Origin: Clostridiales bacterium
Lineage (GTDB): Bacteria > Bacillota > Clostridia > Oscillospirales > Oscillospiraceae
NCBI GenBank assembly: GCA_022775085.1
Contig: JALFJQ010000053.1
Location: forward strand, 1 to 34,595
Direction of reading: 5' to 3'
DNA length: 34,595 bases
Position 1 is the first letter of the stretch, and the number at the start of each line of letters is the position of its first letter. Of this stretch, positions 16,201 through 25,300 are shown piece by piece. The position numbers were made by a program, and so were the translations under genes. The notes under the pieces were generated by a model that saw only the letters and a list, made by a program, of their open reading frames with translations, was not told where the DNA came from and did no database searches.

Positions 16201-17965
16201 CACTGTGGAAGATGGCGAGGAAACAGCTGTTGACGTGGATGCCCTGATTGCCACGGCAATGCCTGCGGCCCAGAGCTGGCTGCAAGCAAACGGCGCCCAA
16301 AGCTATTCCTTTGGCAACGAGTGGGAGGTATTCACGCTGACCCGCTCCGGTGTAAGCATTGACCAGGCGAAGATTGAGGCTTACCTGGCATCTGTTCAGG
16401 ATACTTATTCCGCAGAGACGGTCTCCGACAAGGCGAAGGTCCGAACCACCATCGCCCGTGTAGCGATCACCCTGGGTGCGCTTGGAAAAGATGCTTCCAA
16501 CTTCGGGGGAATCAATCTCATCGAAATGCTGTACAACGATCTGGAATCGAATCTGGATTCCAACGCCTACATCTGGGCGCTGCTGGCCATTGATTCCGGT
16601 AATTACGAAATTCCGGAAGGCGCAGTCTGGACAAGAGACGCCCTGATCAACAAGATTCTGACATTCGCAGCGAGCAGCGGCGGCTTTGGCTTGAGCAACA
16701 ATACGGAAGTCAGCGTGGATATGACCGGTATGGCGTTGCAGTCTCTGGCCCCCTATTACGGCAGCAACACCAATGTACAGACCGCTGTGAACAACAGTCT
16801 GACTTATCTACAGAACGGTATGACCCGTAATGCTGAATTCGGCAGTGCGGAATCCACCGCACAGGTATTGGTAGCGCTGACCGCATTGAGCAGGAACCCG
16901 CTGGCAGAGGAAAACGGGTTTGTCAAGAGTGTTGCCCGTAATATCATTACCGGCATCTGCACATACCGCAACAGCTCCACCGGAGCGTTCCAGTACAGTG
17001 GTAAGGATAATAAAATGGCAACCATTCAATCCCTGTATGCGCTGGAATCCTATGTCCGCTACAGAGATGGGGGAAATGCCCTGTATGACCTGACCGATGC
17101 GGTAGTCAAAGTTCCTGCCGTGGAACCCGCAGACCCCGTTCAGATTTCTGTAACCATTTCCAATAAGGGCACCCTGGTCATGGCGCAGAACACCGTTACC
17201 GTTACCGACCGGAACGAGGACGGAAAGCTGGATGTGGATGAGGCACTGTATGCAGCCCACGAGGCGGGCTTCACCGGCGGCGCCGGCGCAGGCTATGGCT
17301 CGGCAGTAGGCAACTATGGTCTGGGCGTTACCAAGCTGTGGGGCGTTGAAACCACTGCTGTTGGTTATTGGCTGAACGATGCCTCCTGCTGGAGCCTGGA
17401 GGATGAAGTAAACGCCGGCGATTATCTGGTCGCCTGGGTTTACCAGTCGGCAAGCTGTGCGGATTCTTTTGCCAAGTGGGACAGCACCAGTGCGTCCGCC
17501 ACAACCGGCACGGCTCTGACAGTATCTTTGCAGAAGGCAGGTTATGACAAAGACTATAATACTGTATTCGCTGCTATGTCCGGCGCAACGATCAAGGCAT
17601 ACGGTTCGGATTTGACGCAGAAGGATGTCTGCACTGTTAGAGACAATGGCGACGGCAGCTATGCTGTGACCTTCACCACTGCCGGAGAATACTATCTGGT
17701 TGCAACCGGCAATGCGGAGACGATTCTGGTACCCACGGTTTGCAAGGTCAGCGTTGAGCAGGGCGAGGAAACTACGATCCAGGGCGATGTAAATGGCGAT
17801 GGAAAAGTACGCCTGGACGATGCTATGTGGGTGTACAGAGTTTCGGCCGGTCTCGCAACTGCTACAGATGCGGAGCGGGCGAAGATGGATATGAACGGCG
17901 ATGGCTATGTACGTTTAAACGATGCCATGGCTATTTACAAAATCAGCGCTGGTTTGTCTAACTAG
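13292..17965 (+). CDS. Giant secreted alpha/alpha-toroid protein with C-terminal dockerin (putative corrinoid capture protein)
   Basis: 1,557 residues from ATG 13292, seven bases after AAAGGAG; an ATG at 13286 is too close. A signal peptide ends near A-F-A-A. Residues ~40-240 and ~350-550 are GLUG/beta-helix-like repeats (N-C-x-x-x-G). Residues ~250-330 are a FIVAR-like helical module, and ~560-960 Ig/BIG2-like modules. About 980-1,265 is an alpha/alpha toroid of the prenyltransferase/transcobalamin type (M-A-L-Q-S-L-A-P-Y-Y, Q-V-L-V-A-L-T-A-L), the fold of intrinsic factor's alpha domain. About 1,270-1,490 are beta modules, the first possibly a divergent DUF4430. The end (~1,498-1,557) is a type I dockerin with two D-x-N-G-D-G calcium loops. 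There is no membrane anchor, so it should dock onto a cohesin. It is the first gene after the riboswitch-like leader. Ligand assignment is inferred. Confidence 0.85.
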   Translation: MRTNGKRLLSLMLAMLMIISILPVSAFAAGETEIGSQEELAAMESGGSYILTQDITLENWTAMDLPKGTTFNGNGHTITLTGAPLFANMEGTVINLILKGSVAQTANKNTGALSQTCYGTIRNCISDVAVTYSGTSKWVYAGQIIGSYESGNNVSNCLILGTVDPGVITTNYGAAGASFSTLNISNCVAVGYDKIAQTDYGNIVSGTNCTLVAAEDYNAADYLDFFNTYRGDDLAWELADGALTLKAEAVSETATEEQIASLNAAIAEAEAVDKTKLYTASSLTSYNSALSAAKSKAAETEPTASSVISATTALKNAVAGLTERNTAAVELPDSGVVAVTQDNFQAQLKAPTAGVVYQLTEDITLSSSFWMGSFNTMNAVLDGNGYTLTLNGVSPLWGTIGENGIVQNLGIKGSVADGYEPIGNLAKQCSGLIVNCWSEADTTNSSSTVTGGFAGKLLSGGAVVNCWNTGSITTSGSSQIGAIVGSAEGNTLIQNCYWQDDTLNAVGAGSGIVTNSSVKTQSEFASDEFVDLLNSNRGTYGKQWNMSSTGYPWFGEAQEYIPETPEEPVEITFTSKKGIVTTFMSDEGLTISLNDLEASDAYYAGKLSMEGATSWSDDGNNLIYNDNELYLSNKTGTYTITVSYGDGESRRFNVNVVEPADAVALRLVVDGQAITDGLLTVQGSERIVFSAEAQYSEGGEWESVPTTLLSFTTTAGTDEAYVNGSVFYAKKPGSVTVTASGLGQTVNVAITSEYVAVTAIKPAPSGTYTVHERNANSDSLGNFVDLMLGQGVGNVNITPGNASYQGWTLTSSDTDVAEYVDAFLKAVLPKKAGTTTLTATSEDPSVAVSGTSQITIQYKNPVTAVTFTGKNNTLTIQEGKTLELPLTFTGTSGMEDYHVTEPGMTWSFESSDGGAVTIYRESQGVLVRTEQEYCVANDAYKITGDAAGTVTVTGTPVDTTGGAQSVSFTVTVEDGEETAVDVDALIATAMPAAQSWLQANGAQSYSFGNEWEVFTLTRSGVSIDQAKIEAYLASVQDTYSAETVSDKAKVRTTIARVAITLGALGKDASNFGGINLIEMLYNDLESNLDSNAYIWALLAIDSGNYEIPEGAVWTRDALINKILTFAASSGGFGLSNNTEVSVDMTGMALQSLAPYYGSNTNVQTAVNNSLTYLQNGMTRNAEFGSAESTAQVLVALTALSRNPLAEENGFVKSVARNIITGICTYRNSSTGAFQYSGKDNKMATIQSLYALESYVRYRDGGNALYDLTDAVVKVPAVEPADPVQISVTISNKGTLVMAQNTVTVTDRNEDGKLDVDEALYAAHEAGFTGGAGAGYGSAVGNYGLGVTKLWGVETTAVGYWLNDASCWSLEDEVNAGDYLVAWVYQSASCADSFAKWDSTSASATTGTALTVSLQKAGYDKDYNTVFAAMSGATIKAYGSDLTQKDVCTVRDNGDGSYAVTFTTAGEYYLVATGNAETILVPTVCKVSVEQGEETTIQGDVNGDGKVRLDDAMWVYRVSAGLATATDAERAKMDMNGDGYVRLNDAMAIYKISAGLSN

Positions 17966-18024
17966 ATACGACTGTATTGTTCACTGCCGGGTAGTGAATA
18001 TGCCCGGAGAAAGGAAAAGGCTTT

Positions 18025-18705
18025 ATGTGGAAAACCGCCAGAATACTTTCCCTACTGATGGCGGCTGCTCTGACGATAACGCAAACACCTGTCATCGCCG
18101 CTGCGGAAGAGGAGCAGCCGATACATGAATGTACGGCTGTTACAATGACAGCAGTGGATGAGCAGTCTCATGCGATAATCTGTGAGGATTGCGGCGCATC
18201 TGTGACGGAAGCGCACAGCTTTGGCGATTGGAATACGCAGGACGAACAGTGCCATGTCCGCATTTGTACCTGCGGAGCCAGCGTGACGGAACCGCATACC
18301 TGGGACGACGGCGTGTTGGATGAAGCAGCCGGTGTCAGATTTTACACCTGCACTGTTTGCTCCGCCGGCTATACAGAAATAGCGGAGTCGTCTGAGGATG
18401 AAATACCCGAAACTCCCACGGATGAGGATAAAGGCTCTCCCACGGATAAGGGTGCGGAAGCATCGGCAGATAAGGAAACTTCCCAAAGCCCGGAATCCCT
18501 TCTGATTGGCGATGTGGATGGGGACGGTCAGGTCACAGCCAGTGATGTAATGATTGTCTGCGATATTTCCCGGGGAAATCTTTCATCTGCTACAGAGCTT
18601 CAGCGTAGAGCCGCAGACGTCAATCAGGATGGCAGGGTTAATTTAGCGGATGTAGTGTCCCTCTACAAGACCCTGATTAACGGAAATGAAAGGAACACAG
18701 CGTAA
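18025..18705 (+). CDS. Secreted dockerin protein with CG-rich zinc-ribbon-like repeats
   Basis: 226 residues. A signal peptide (L-L-M-A-A-A-L-T-I-T-Q-T-P-V-I-A-A-A) is followed by three repeats of a C-x-x-C-G/C-x-C-G...H-x-W pattern (residues ~50-115: I-C-E-D-C-G-A-S-V-T-E-A-H, I-C-T-C-G-A-S-V-T-E-P-H, T-C-T-V-C). Next is a Pro/Glu/Asp/Ser-rich linker (~118-160) and a dockerin with G-D-V-D-G-D-G-Q and A-D-V-N-Q-D-G-R loops. The Cys/His repeats could bind metal or stabilise a small fold. It lies 59 bases after the giant toroid gene and 17 before the scaffold gene, so it is a likely passenger of the same assembly. Its cargo activity is unknown. Confidence 0.8.
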   Translation: MWKTARILSLLMAAALTITQTPVIAAAEEEQPIHECTAVTMTAVDEQSHAIICEDCGASVTEAHSFGDWNTQDEQCHVRICTCGASVTEPHTWDDGVLDEAAGVRFYTCTVCSAGYTEIAESSEDEIPETPTDEDKGSPTDKGAEASADKETSQSPESLLIGDVDGDGQVTASDVMIVCDISRGNLSSATELQRRAADVNQDGRVNLADVVSLYKTLINGNERNTA

Positions 18706-18722
18706 GAAAGGAATGTAAAGCG

Positions 18723-21038
18723 ATGAAAAAAATCGTCAGTTTGTTACTGGCATTGGTTTTGATCTTTAATCTGGGGATCACAGCCTTTGCTGATGAAACC
18801 TATACGATATCCCTGCGTGCAGATGGTGAGACGACAGTCGATGCAGGAGACTATGTTTATGTTTACGTTGGCGGAAGTCAGACTTTGATGTCGACTGGTT
18901 TACAGGCAATTATTGAATATGACGAGGATTGTTTGGAATTTGACCCAGATAATTCCGAACCTGGTTTCACCAGCGATGCTCTTACCGCAGCAAAACTAAC
19001 TGAGAAAGAAAATGATCTCGTTTCGGTTACCTTCGCGTCGTTTACAGCAGCAAAGGAAGTGAAAGCAGGAAACTGGTATAAGCTGGCGTTCAAGACCCTT
19101 AAGGCCGGGAGTACAGTGGTTTCTATTTCGGATGGCTATGTATATGATAGCGAATATAATGATCTGACTCCCACTACGACCGATACGGTCACCTTTACCA
19201 TCACCGAACCGTCTTCCAACGTTGCGGTTACCGGTGTCACGCTGAATAAGACGGAACTGCCTCTGAATGTTGGTGCCACCGAAACGCTGACGGCCACTGT
19301 GGCTCCTGAGAATGCCACCAACAAGGCTGTCACCTGGACTACTGACAACACTGAGGTCGCCACCGTGGCGGATGGCGTTGTAACCGCCGTTGCCGAAGGC
19401 ACGGCAACCATTACCGCCACCACCACTGACGGCAGCTTCACAGCAAACTGCACAGTTACGGTTACTGCGGCTGCTACAGCCGATGGCTACACGGTTTCCA
19501 TGGAGGTTCCCTCCGTCACAGCGGCTAAGGGTGGTGCAGCATCCGTAAATGTGATGGTCAGCGGTCATTCCGATGAAAACATCACCGGATACAACGACTA
19601 TGATGTGTATGTCACCTATGACAGCGCCAATCTGACCTTTAACAAGGATGCTTCCTCCGCCGCGGATACCGGTGCAACCATCGATGAGACCGAGACAGGC
19701 ACGATCCGCATTACGGGTCACGGTGATAAGAAGGAATTCAGCACGGCTGTAGCAACCCTGAACTTTACAGCCAATGCTTCCGGCGCGCACAATGTGACCA
19801 TCACCTCTGCCAAGGTCGATAACAGCGGCAGCGCCATCAGCAACGATGCTCCCGACGCAACAGTCGCTACAGCAACCACCGTGATCAAGGTTCCCTATTC
19901 TGTAACCCTGCCCACTGGTAAGGGTTTCACCAGCGACCAGACCTCTGTCCTGCCCGGCGAGAGTTTCACCTTCAAGGCGCCTGCCGATGCGGCCTATTAT
20001 AATATCACCGTCACCGTCGGCGGTGCAGAGGTCACGCCCACCATCAGCGGCAATACCTACACCATTACCAACGTCAACAGCGATGTCGTGGTGAGCGCTG
20101 TGGGTAAGATCTACAATGTTACAGTGAACAACCCCGCATTGTTCGACGGCGATCCTACCGCCCAATACGGTACAAGTTACCTGTTCTCTGTGACTGCTTC
20201 TGCAGGACATGAGATTACGGGTGTCACCGTTGTCATCAACGGTCAAACAATTAGTGTGACAGCATCCATGGGCAACTGGTATATGATCCCCGGCAAGTAC
20301 ATCACCGGTGACGTTACGATCACCATTACCGAAAAAGCCACAGGCAGCACAGAAACTGAAACCACCATCACGTTTACCGGCGTTGAGGCTGCAGAGGTCG
20401 ATGGTGGTCTGACGCAAACCGCGACAGTAGGCCAGCCCTTCACCTTCCGCCTGAATAAGGAAGATGGCTACACCTACGTCGTCAAGGTCGGTGAGACGGT
20501 GATCGAACCCAATGAAGATGGCACCTACACCATCCCCGGCAGCATGGTCACCACTGGCGGCGTCACGGTTACCATCGAAAAGACCGTAACTCCTGCCGGT
20601 AACCTGCAGGTTGCTGTTGCAAGTTACATCCAGTTGGATGGTAAGGTCATGTGGCTGGTCACTGCCACCGATGACGATAAGGTGCTGGCCTACGGTGACG
20701 AAGGCACAATGTTCTGGTCTGATTCCTACGATGCTTACTGCTGGCTGGTAATCTCCACAGAGAGCGAGGATACTGTTAAGGCCGCTGCTGAGGCTGTAAT
20801 CACCGAAGCCGCAGAAGGTGCTGTTGCAACCGCAGTTGCTTATGACAAGGATGTCAACCAGACCACCGTTGTGGATATCAATGATGCCCAGCTGGCCTAC
20901 GATATGTATCAGGCAAAGATGTATGAGGACTTCACGAATGCTTCTATGGATAAATTCCTGGAGGCTGACGTGAACGCAGACAAGACCGTGAATACCGAAG
21001 ACGCTGCCGCCATCGTTGCAGTGGTTCTTGGTAAGTAA
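18723..21038 (+). CDS. Secreted scaffoldin-like protein: two cohesins, BIG2, beta modules, C-terminal dockerin-like domain
   Basis: 771 residues from ATG 18723, 17 bases after the preceding stop, with AAAGGA upstream and a clear signal peptide ending A-F-A. Residues ~25-155 are a cohesin-like beta sandwich (I-I-E-Y-D-E-D-C-L-E-F, W-Y-K-L-A-F-K-T-L). About 160-250 is a BIG2 domain (V-T-L-N-K-T-E-L-P-L-N-V-G). About 258-390 is a second cohesin-like domain (V-Y-V-T-Y-D-S-A-N-L-T-F). About 395-630 are short beta modules, and ~635-700 an unassigned segment. About 710-771 is dockerin-like, with A-D-V-N-A-D-K-T-V-N as the better loop. Two cohesins could carry the two dockerin proteins encoded just upstream, and its own dockerin could attach to the membrane-anchored cohesin encoded next. 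Assembly specificity is inferred. Confidence 0.8.
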   Translation: MKKIVSLLLALVLIFNLGITAFADETYTISLRADGETTVDAGDYVYVYVGGSQTLMSTGLQAIIEYDEDCLEFDPDNSEPGFTSDALTAAKLTEKENDLVSVTFASFTAAKEVKAGNWYKLAFKTLKAGSTVVSISDGYVYDSEYNDLTPTTTDTVTFTITEPSSNVAVTGVTLNKTELPLNVGATETLTATVAPENATNKAVTWTTDNTEVATVADGVVTAVAEGTATITATTTDGSFTANCTVTVTAAATADGYTVSMEVPSVTAAKGGAASVNVMVSGHSDENITGYNDYDVYVTYDSANLTFNKDASSAADTGATIDETETGTIRITGHGDKKEFSTAVATLNFTANASGAHNVTITSAKVDNSGSAISNDAPDATVATATTVIKVPYSVTLPTGKGFTSDQTSVLPGESFTFKAPADAAYYNITVTVGGAEVTPTISGNTYTITNVNSDVVVSAVGKIYNVTVNNPALFDGDPTAQYGTSYLFSVTASAGHEITGVTVVINGQTISVTASMGNWYMIPGKYITGDVTITITEKATGSTETETTITFTGVEAAEVDGGLTQTATVGQPFTFRLNKEDGYTYVVKVGETVIEPNEDGTYTIPGSMVTTGGVTVTIEKTVTPAGNLQVAVASYIQLDGKVMWLVTATDDDKVLAYGDEGTMFWSDSYDAYCWLVISTESEDTVKAAAEAVITEAAEGAVATAVAYDKDVNQTTVVDINDAQLAYDMYQAKMYEDFTNASMDKFLEADVNADKTVNTEDAAAIVAVVLGK

Positions 21039-21083
21039 AGCGCATATCATGAGCCTTCAGAGATTCTGAAGGAAACCTACGCA

Positions 21084-21108
21084 CCTCCCCCGCTGAAAGC
21101 GGGGGAGG
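21084..21108 (+). other. GC-rich intergenic hairpin 1
   Basis: CCTCCCCCGC (21084-21093) pairs perfectly with GCGGGGGAGG (21099-21108) around TGAAA. There is no T tract. It sits in the 161-base gap between scaffold and anchor genes, and may stabilise the upstream mRNA or attenuate downstream expression. Confidence 0.6.
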
Positions 21109-21199
21109 TAAGCGGCATCTTTCGGGGCTTTACAGGTGCGGCCCCAAATTCGAGGCTTTGGCTGTAAATATCCGAAAAAACCATTTAGGAGGAATCCAT

Positions 21200-22225
21200 A
21201 TGAGAAGAATTCTGTCCCTGATACTGGCGGTTGTCCTGCTGCTGTCCTGTGTGCCTGCTGCTTTGGCGACAGACAATTCACGGGAATTTTTCTTTGAGCT
21301 ATCCGTTGATGGCGGCGATACTAAGCAGGTTCAGCCCGGCGATGTGATCACGGTGGTGTTCAATCTGAACCGAACGGACAGTGAGGAACCTTATGATATG
21401 TACGCCATGCAGAATGAGATCCGGTATGACAGCCGTTTTTTCCGGCTGGTGGAAGGCAGTGCATTGCTTACCGATGGTATCCATACCACTGATCTCGGAT
21501 TGCGGGATGAATACAGGGAGTTTTACATGAACTTTGTGTCCATGTCCGGCGGAGAAAAATGGGATGCCAGACGTTTGGTGGGCAGTATCCAGTTGGAAGT
21601 GGTCGGGCAGACCGGTGTGTCAAAAATCACGAATCAGGACTATCTGGTTTCTACTGCCAATGGCCAGGATCATTATGAGACCGCTTGTCAGGATGTGACC
21701 ATCATTATCTCCACTGACTGCACCGTTACGTTTGAATCCAATGGTGGTACAGAGGTTCCCAATCAAATTGTCAACTATGGTGAAAAGGTACAAAGACCGG
21801 AAGATCCTGTGCGCAAGGGTTATCATATCGAGGGCTGGTATACGGACATCGATATGAAAAATCTCTGGGACTTTGAAAATGACACCGTCCAGGGGAATAT
21901 GACCCTGTACGCCAAGTGGGCAGATGGCGATCCTGCCGGTGGCTTCCAGTGGCTGTGGCTGGTGATTGGCCTGCTGATTCTGGCGCTGCTTTTGCTCCTG
22001 CTTCTTCTGCTGAGAAGAAAAACCGTGCGCTTTGAGACCGGCTGTGAAGCAGCAATCAAGAGTCAAAAAGTGAAAAAGGGCAGTTATGCGGAGCGCCCTG
22101 AGAATCCCATTCGTCCGGGCAGAACCTTTGCCGGCTGGTACAGCAACCGGGAAATGACTGAAAAATGGGATTTTGAGAACAACAAAGTGGAAAAGAACGT
22201 GACGTTATACGCAAAGTGGATGTAA
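21200..22225 (+). CDS. Membrane-anchored cohesin-like protein with InlB-type B-repeats on both sides of the membrane helix
   Basis: 341 residues from ATG 21200, seven bases after AGGAGG. The signal peptide ends A-L-A; an L-L-S-C motif could alternatively be read as a poor lipobox. Residues ~28-170 resemble a cohesin beta sandwich (N-E-I-R-Y-D-S-R-F-F-R-L-V, R-L-V-G-S-I-Q-L-E-V-V-G). About 175-240 is an InlB B-repeat/Flg_new module (V-T-F-E-S-N-G-G-T, G-Y-H-I-E-G-W-Y, L-Y-A-K-W). About 250-272 is a very Leu-rich membrane helix followed by R-R-K. The last 65 residues form a second B-repeat module (F-A-G-W-Y-S-N-R, T-L-Y-A-K-W-M) that would be cytoplasmic in simple topology. It is the probable surface anchor for the dockerin proteins upstream. 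Confidence 0.78.
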   Translation: MRRILSLILAVVLLLSCVPAALATDNSREFFFELSVDGGDTKQVQPGDVITVVFNLNRTDSEEPYDMYAMQNEIRYDSRFFRLVEGSALLTDGIHTTDLGLRDEYREFYMNFVSMSGGEKWDARRLVGSIQLEVVGQTGVSKITNQDYLVSTANGQDHYETACQDVTIIISTDCTVTFESNGGTEVPNQIVNYGEKVQRPEDPVRKGYHIEGWYTDIDMKNLWDFENDTVQGNMTLYAKWADGDPAGGFQWLWLVIGLLILALLLLLLLLLRRKTVRFETGCEAAIKSQKVKKGSYAERPENPIRPGRTFAGWYSNREMTEKWDFENNKVEKNVTLYAKWM

Positions 22226-22231
22226 AGAATA

Positions 22232-22259
22232 CCCCACCCGGATTCTTATCCGGGTGGGG
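22232..22259 (+). other. GC-rich intergenic hairpin 2
   Basis: CCCCACCCGGA (22232-22242) pairs perfectly with TCCGGGTGGGG (22249-22259) around TTCTTA, seven bases after the anchor gene stop and without a T tract. A weaker TTACGCA/TGCGTAA dyad follows in the same gap. Confidence 0.6.
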
Positions 22260-22355
22260 GAAGCCCAGGCTGGATTCTTACGCATGACTGTCAGGTATGG
22301 CGGCTGTGCGTAAAAACCCAGAATACCAACTCAACCTTATGGGAGGCTGTTACAG

Positions 22356-25300
22356 ATGAAAAGACGATTGACCGCAGTTTTACTTATGCTGGCAATGCTT
22401 ACGGGCTTGTTCCCCATGCAGGCATTGGCAGAAGACAATACAGCCACCTCTGCGCAGAGCATTTTTCTCAGCCAAAGCCAGGTGCAGATGCAGGTTGGAC
22501 AGCAGATTACGCTGACAGCGAAGGTCAGCCCGGAAAGCGCGGCTGCCACAGCAGTATGGGTGTCCCAGGATGAATCGATTGCCACTGTAGACAATGGTGT
22601 GATCACTGCCGTAGCTCCTGGAAATACGACCGTTTCTTTGGAAGTGGGTTCTTTAAAAGCCTTATGCAGTGTTACTGTTGTCTCAAAGCTGCGGAACTCC
22701 TCTCAGGACGACATGATCACGGTTTTTTTCAGCATCCTGGGTGACGGCAAGCACGGAAATAACGGTGAGACCCATACTCTGGCAGATGGAAATTTGACAG
22801 TGTGGCTGAAGCAATCAGCTTATACTGTATCTGCGCAAGCTACGGTTAAGGATGTTTTCCTGGCGGCAGTAGAGGGAAAAGAATATTCTTACGAAATCCG
22901 TGATGGAGTCTATCTCGCTACCGTAAATGAGCTTTCAGAATTCAGCAACGGACCGAGATCGGGCTGGAAATATCTGCTCAACGGCAGTTATCCCAATGAG
23001 AGCATTGCGGCTCAGCAGGTACGCCAAGGTGATGCAATTGTACTTCATTATACGGACGATTACACTAAGGACGATAATAAAAAAATTGGTACGGATGCTA
23101 TAGAGCCGGTCATTCAACAGATCAGCAGTTTAGAAGAAGTCACCATAGCGAATGAAACAGCCATCCTGGCAGCGCGGAAAGCCTATAATGCATTGTCAAC
23201 TGGTCAAAAACTGGCTGTTGGCAATTACATCCTTCTGACCGAGGCGGAGGTGACCTTGACCGAAGCCCTCATCGATCAGATACCGGCGGAAATTACGCTG
23301 GATTCCGAGGACGGGATTGCCCATGCATTGTCTGCCTACAATCAACTGTCGGATGATCAGAAGGAACTGGTGAAAAACCAAGAAAAACTTACCACCGCAA
23401 AGGAAAAGCTGGATGAACTGAAAGCTCCCGTAGAACGTGTGATAGAAAAAATAAAAGAGCTTCCGGAAGAAATAGCGTTAAAGGATGAAGAAGCAATCAC
23501 TGCGGTACGGGATGCTTATGATTTGCTGCCGGAGGAGCAAAAAGAGCTTGTAACAAATTATACGGTACTAACCAATGCGGAGGATGCTCTGGACCGTTTG
23601 AAAGCTGCCGCCGTGGATGATTTCATTGATGCCATTCCCCCTGAAACAAAGCAGGATTTCCAGCAGGCTATTATCAATGCTAGAACAGCTTATGATAGGT
23701 TAACCGAAAAACAAAAAGCGCTTGTTGAGAATTATGATGCATTAACAGCAGCAGAAAAACAGCTGAACGCATTAAAAGCTGCCGCTGTTTTCGAGCTGAT
23801 TGCTGCAATACCGGAAGAAATCAGTCTGGATCACGAGCAGATCATTGCGCAGGCGAGAACGGCTTATGATTCCTTAACCGATGTGCAGAAGAACCTGGTG
23901 ACCAATTCCAACAAACTGGTCACAGCAGAACGAAAACTGGAAATTCTGAATCTGCCTGCCACAGAAAAGATCTATCAGCAGACCGGTGATTATCTGGCAA
24001 CGAAAGATACACCCGGTGTCGGTTCTGTCAATGGCGAATGGCGTGTCATTGGTCTTGAGAGAAGTGGACGTAAGGTAACCGATGGTTATTACAAAAATGT
24101 TGTTGAGTACGTTCTTGCCCATATCAACGAAAAAGAGTGGTTGGATGCGGCTAAATCCACAGAGAACTCCCGCGTGATCCTCGCCCTGACAGCAATGGGT
24201 TATGACGTAACCAATGTTGCCGGTCATAACCTCCTGGCCGGTTTGAATGAAATGTCTTACATTCAAACGCAGGGAATCAACGGCCCAATATGGGCGCTGA
24301 TTGCGCTGAATTCTCATGATTATGAACCCACTGGAAATGTTACCCGGGAGAAGCTGATTAGTAGTATATTGGCTGCGCAGCTTAGGGATGGTGGCTGGGC
24401 CTTGTCTGGGAATGCATCTGAACCAGATGTGACAGCTATGGCACTCCAGGCACTTGCTCCCTATTATCGTACCCGTTCTGATGTAGAAATCGCTGTTGAA
24501 AGCGCCTTGAACTATTTGTCCGAAGCGCAGAGCCCTGACGGCGGATACGGTATCGGAGGAGATGCTACCTGCGAATCTGCTGCACAGGTTGTTGTGACTT
24601 TGACCGCTTTGGGTTTCGATCCTGATACGGATTCCCGTTTTGTTAAAAATGGTGTGTCGGTACTGGACGCCATGTGCACATACGTAGTGGATGGTTCTGG
24701 ATTTACTCATATCTCCGGCGGCACGATCGATGATATGGCTACCGAGCAGGGATACTATGCGCTGACTGCGTATTTCCGCATGAAAGCGGGAAAGACTTCC
24801 CTGTACGATATGTCTGACGTCACGATTGCGCCAAACCATTATAAGATCATTGCAGGTGGAGACGGTAAATGGAATACGGATGTACAGACTTATACCATTG
24901 AGTCTGATGGTGTGTTCGCGGAATTCACAGGCATTAAGGTGGATGGAACGCTGATTGACAGCAGTAATTATACCGCAAAAGCCGGCAGCACCTATGTGAC
25001 ATTTGAAGACAGCTACCTGAAAACGCTGTCCCTCGGCAGGCACAGCATAACGCTCGTTTTTGAAAGCTGTGAGGTAACGACAAGCCTGACGGTCACGAAG
25101 AGCGATGCAGAACTTGTCCGGGATGTGGAAGCCCTGATAGATGCCATCGGTACTGTCACGAAGAGCAGTAAGGCGAAGATCGACAAGGCAAGGAATGCCT
25201 ATAATGCGCTGACAGCCAAGCAGCAAAAATTGGTCACCAATTACAATAAGCTGACCACCGCAGAAAAGGCATATGCAGATCTGGCTGACAAGATTACGGT

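Noticed and set aside
15086..16300. 404-residue minus-strand ORF
   Set aside because: Antisense to the toroid-dockerin gene, without recognisable domains.
18996..21050. 684-residue minus-strand ORF
   Set aside because: It lies opposite the scaffoldin-like gene, has Ile/Gly/Cys-rich low-complexity sequence and no start context; it is a shadow of a GC-biased frame.
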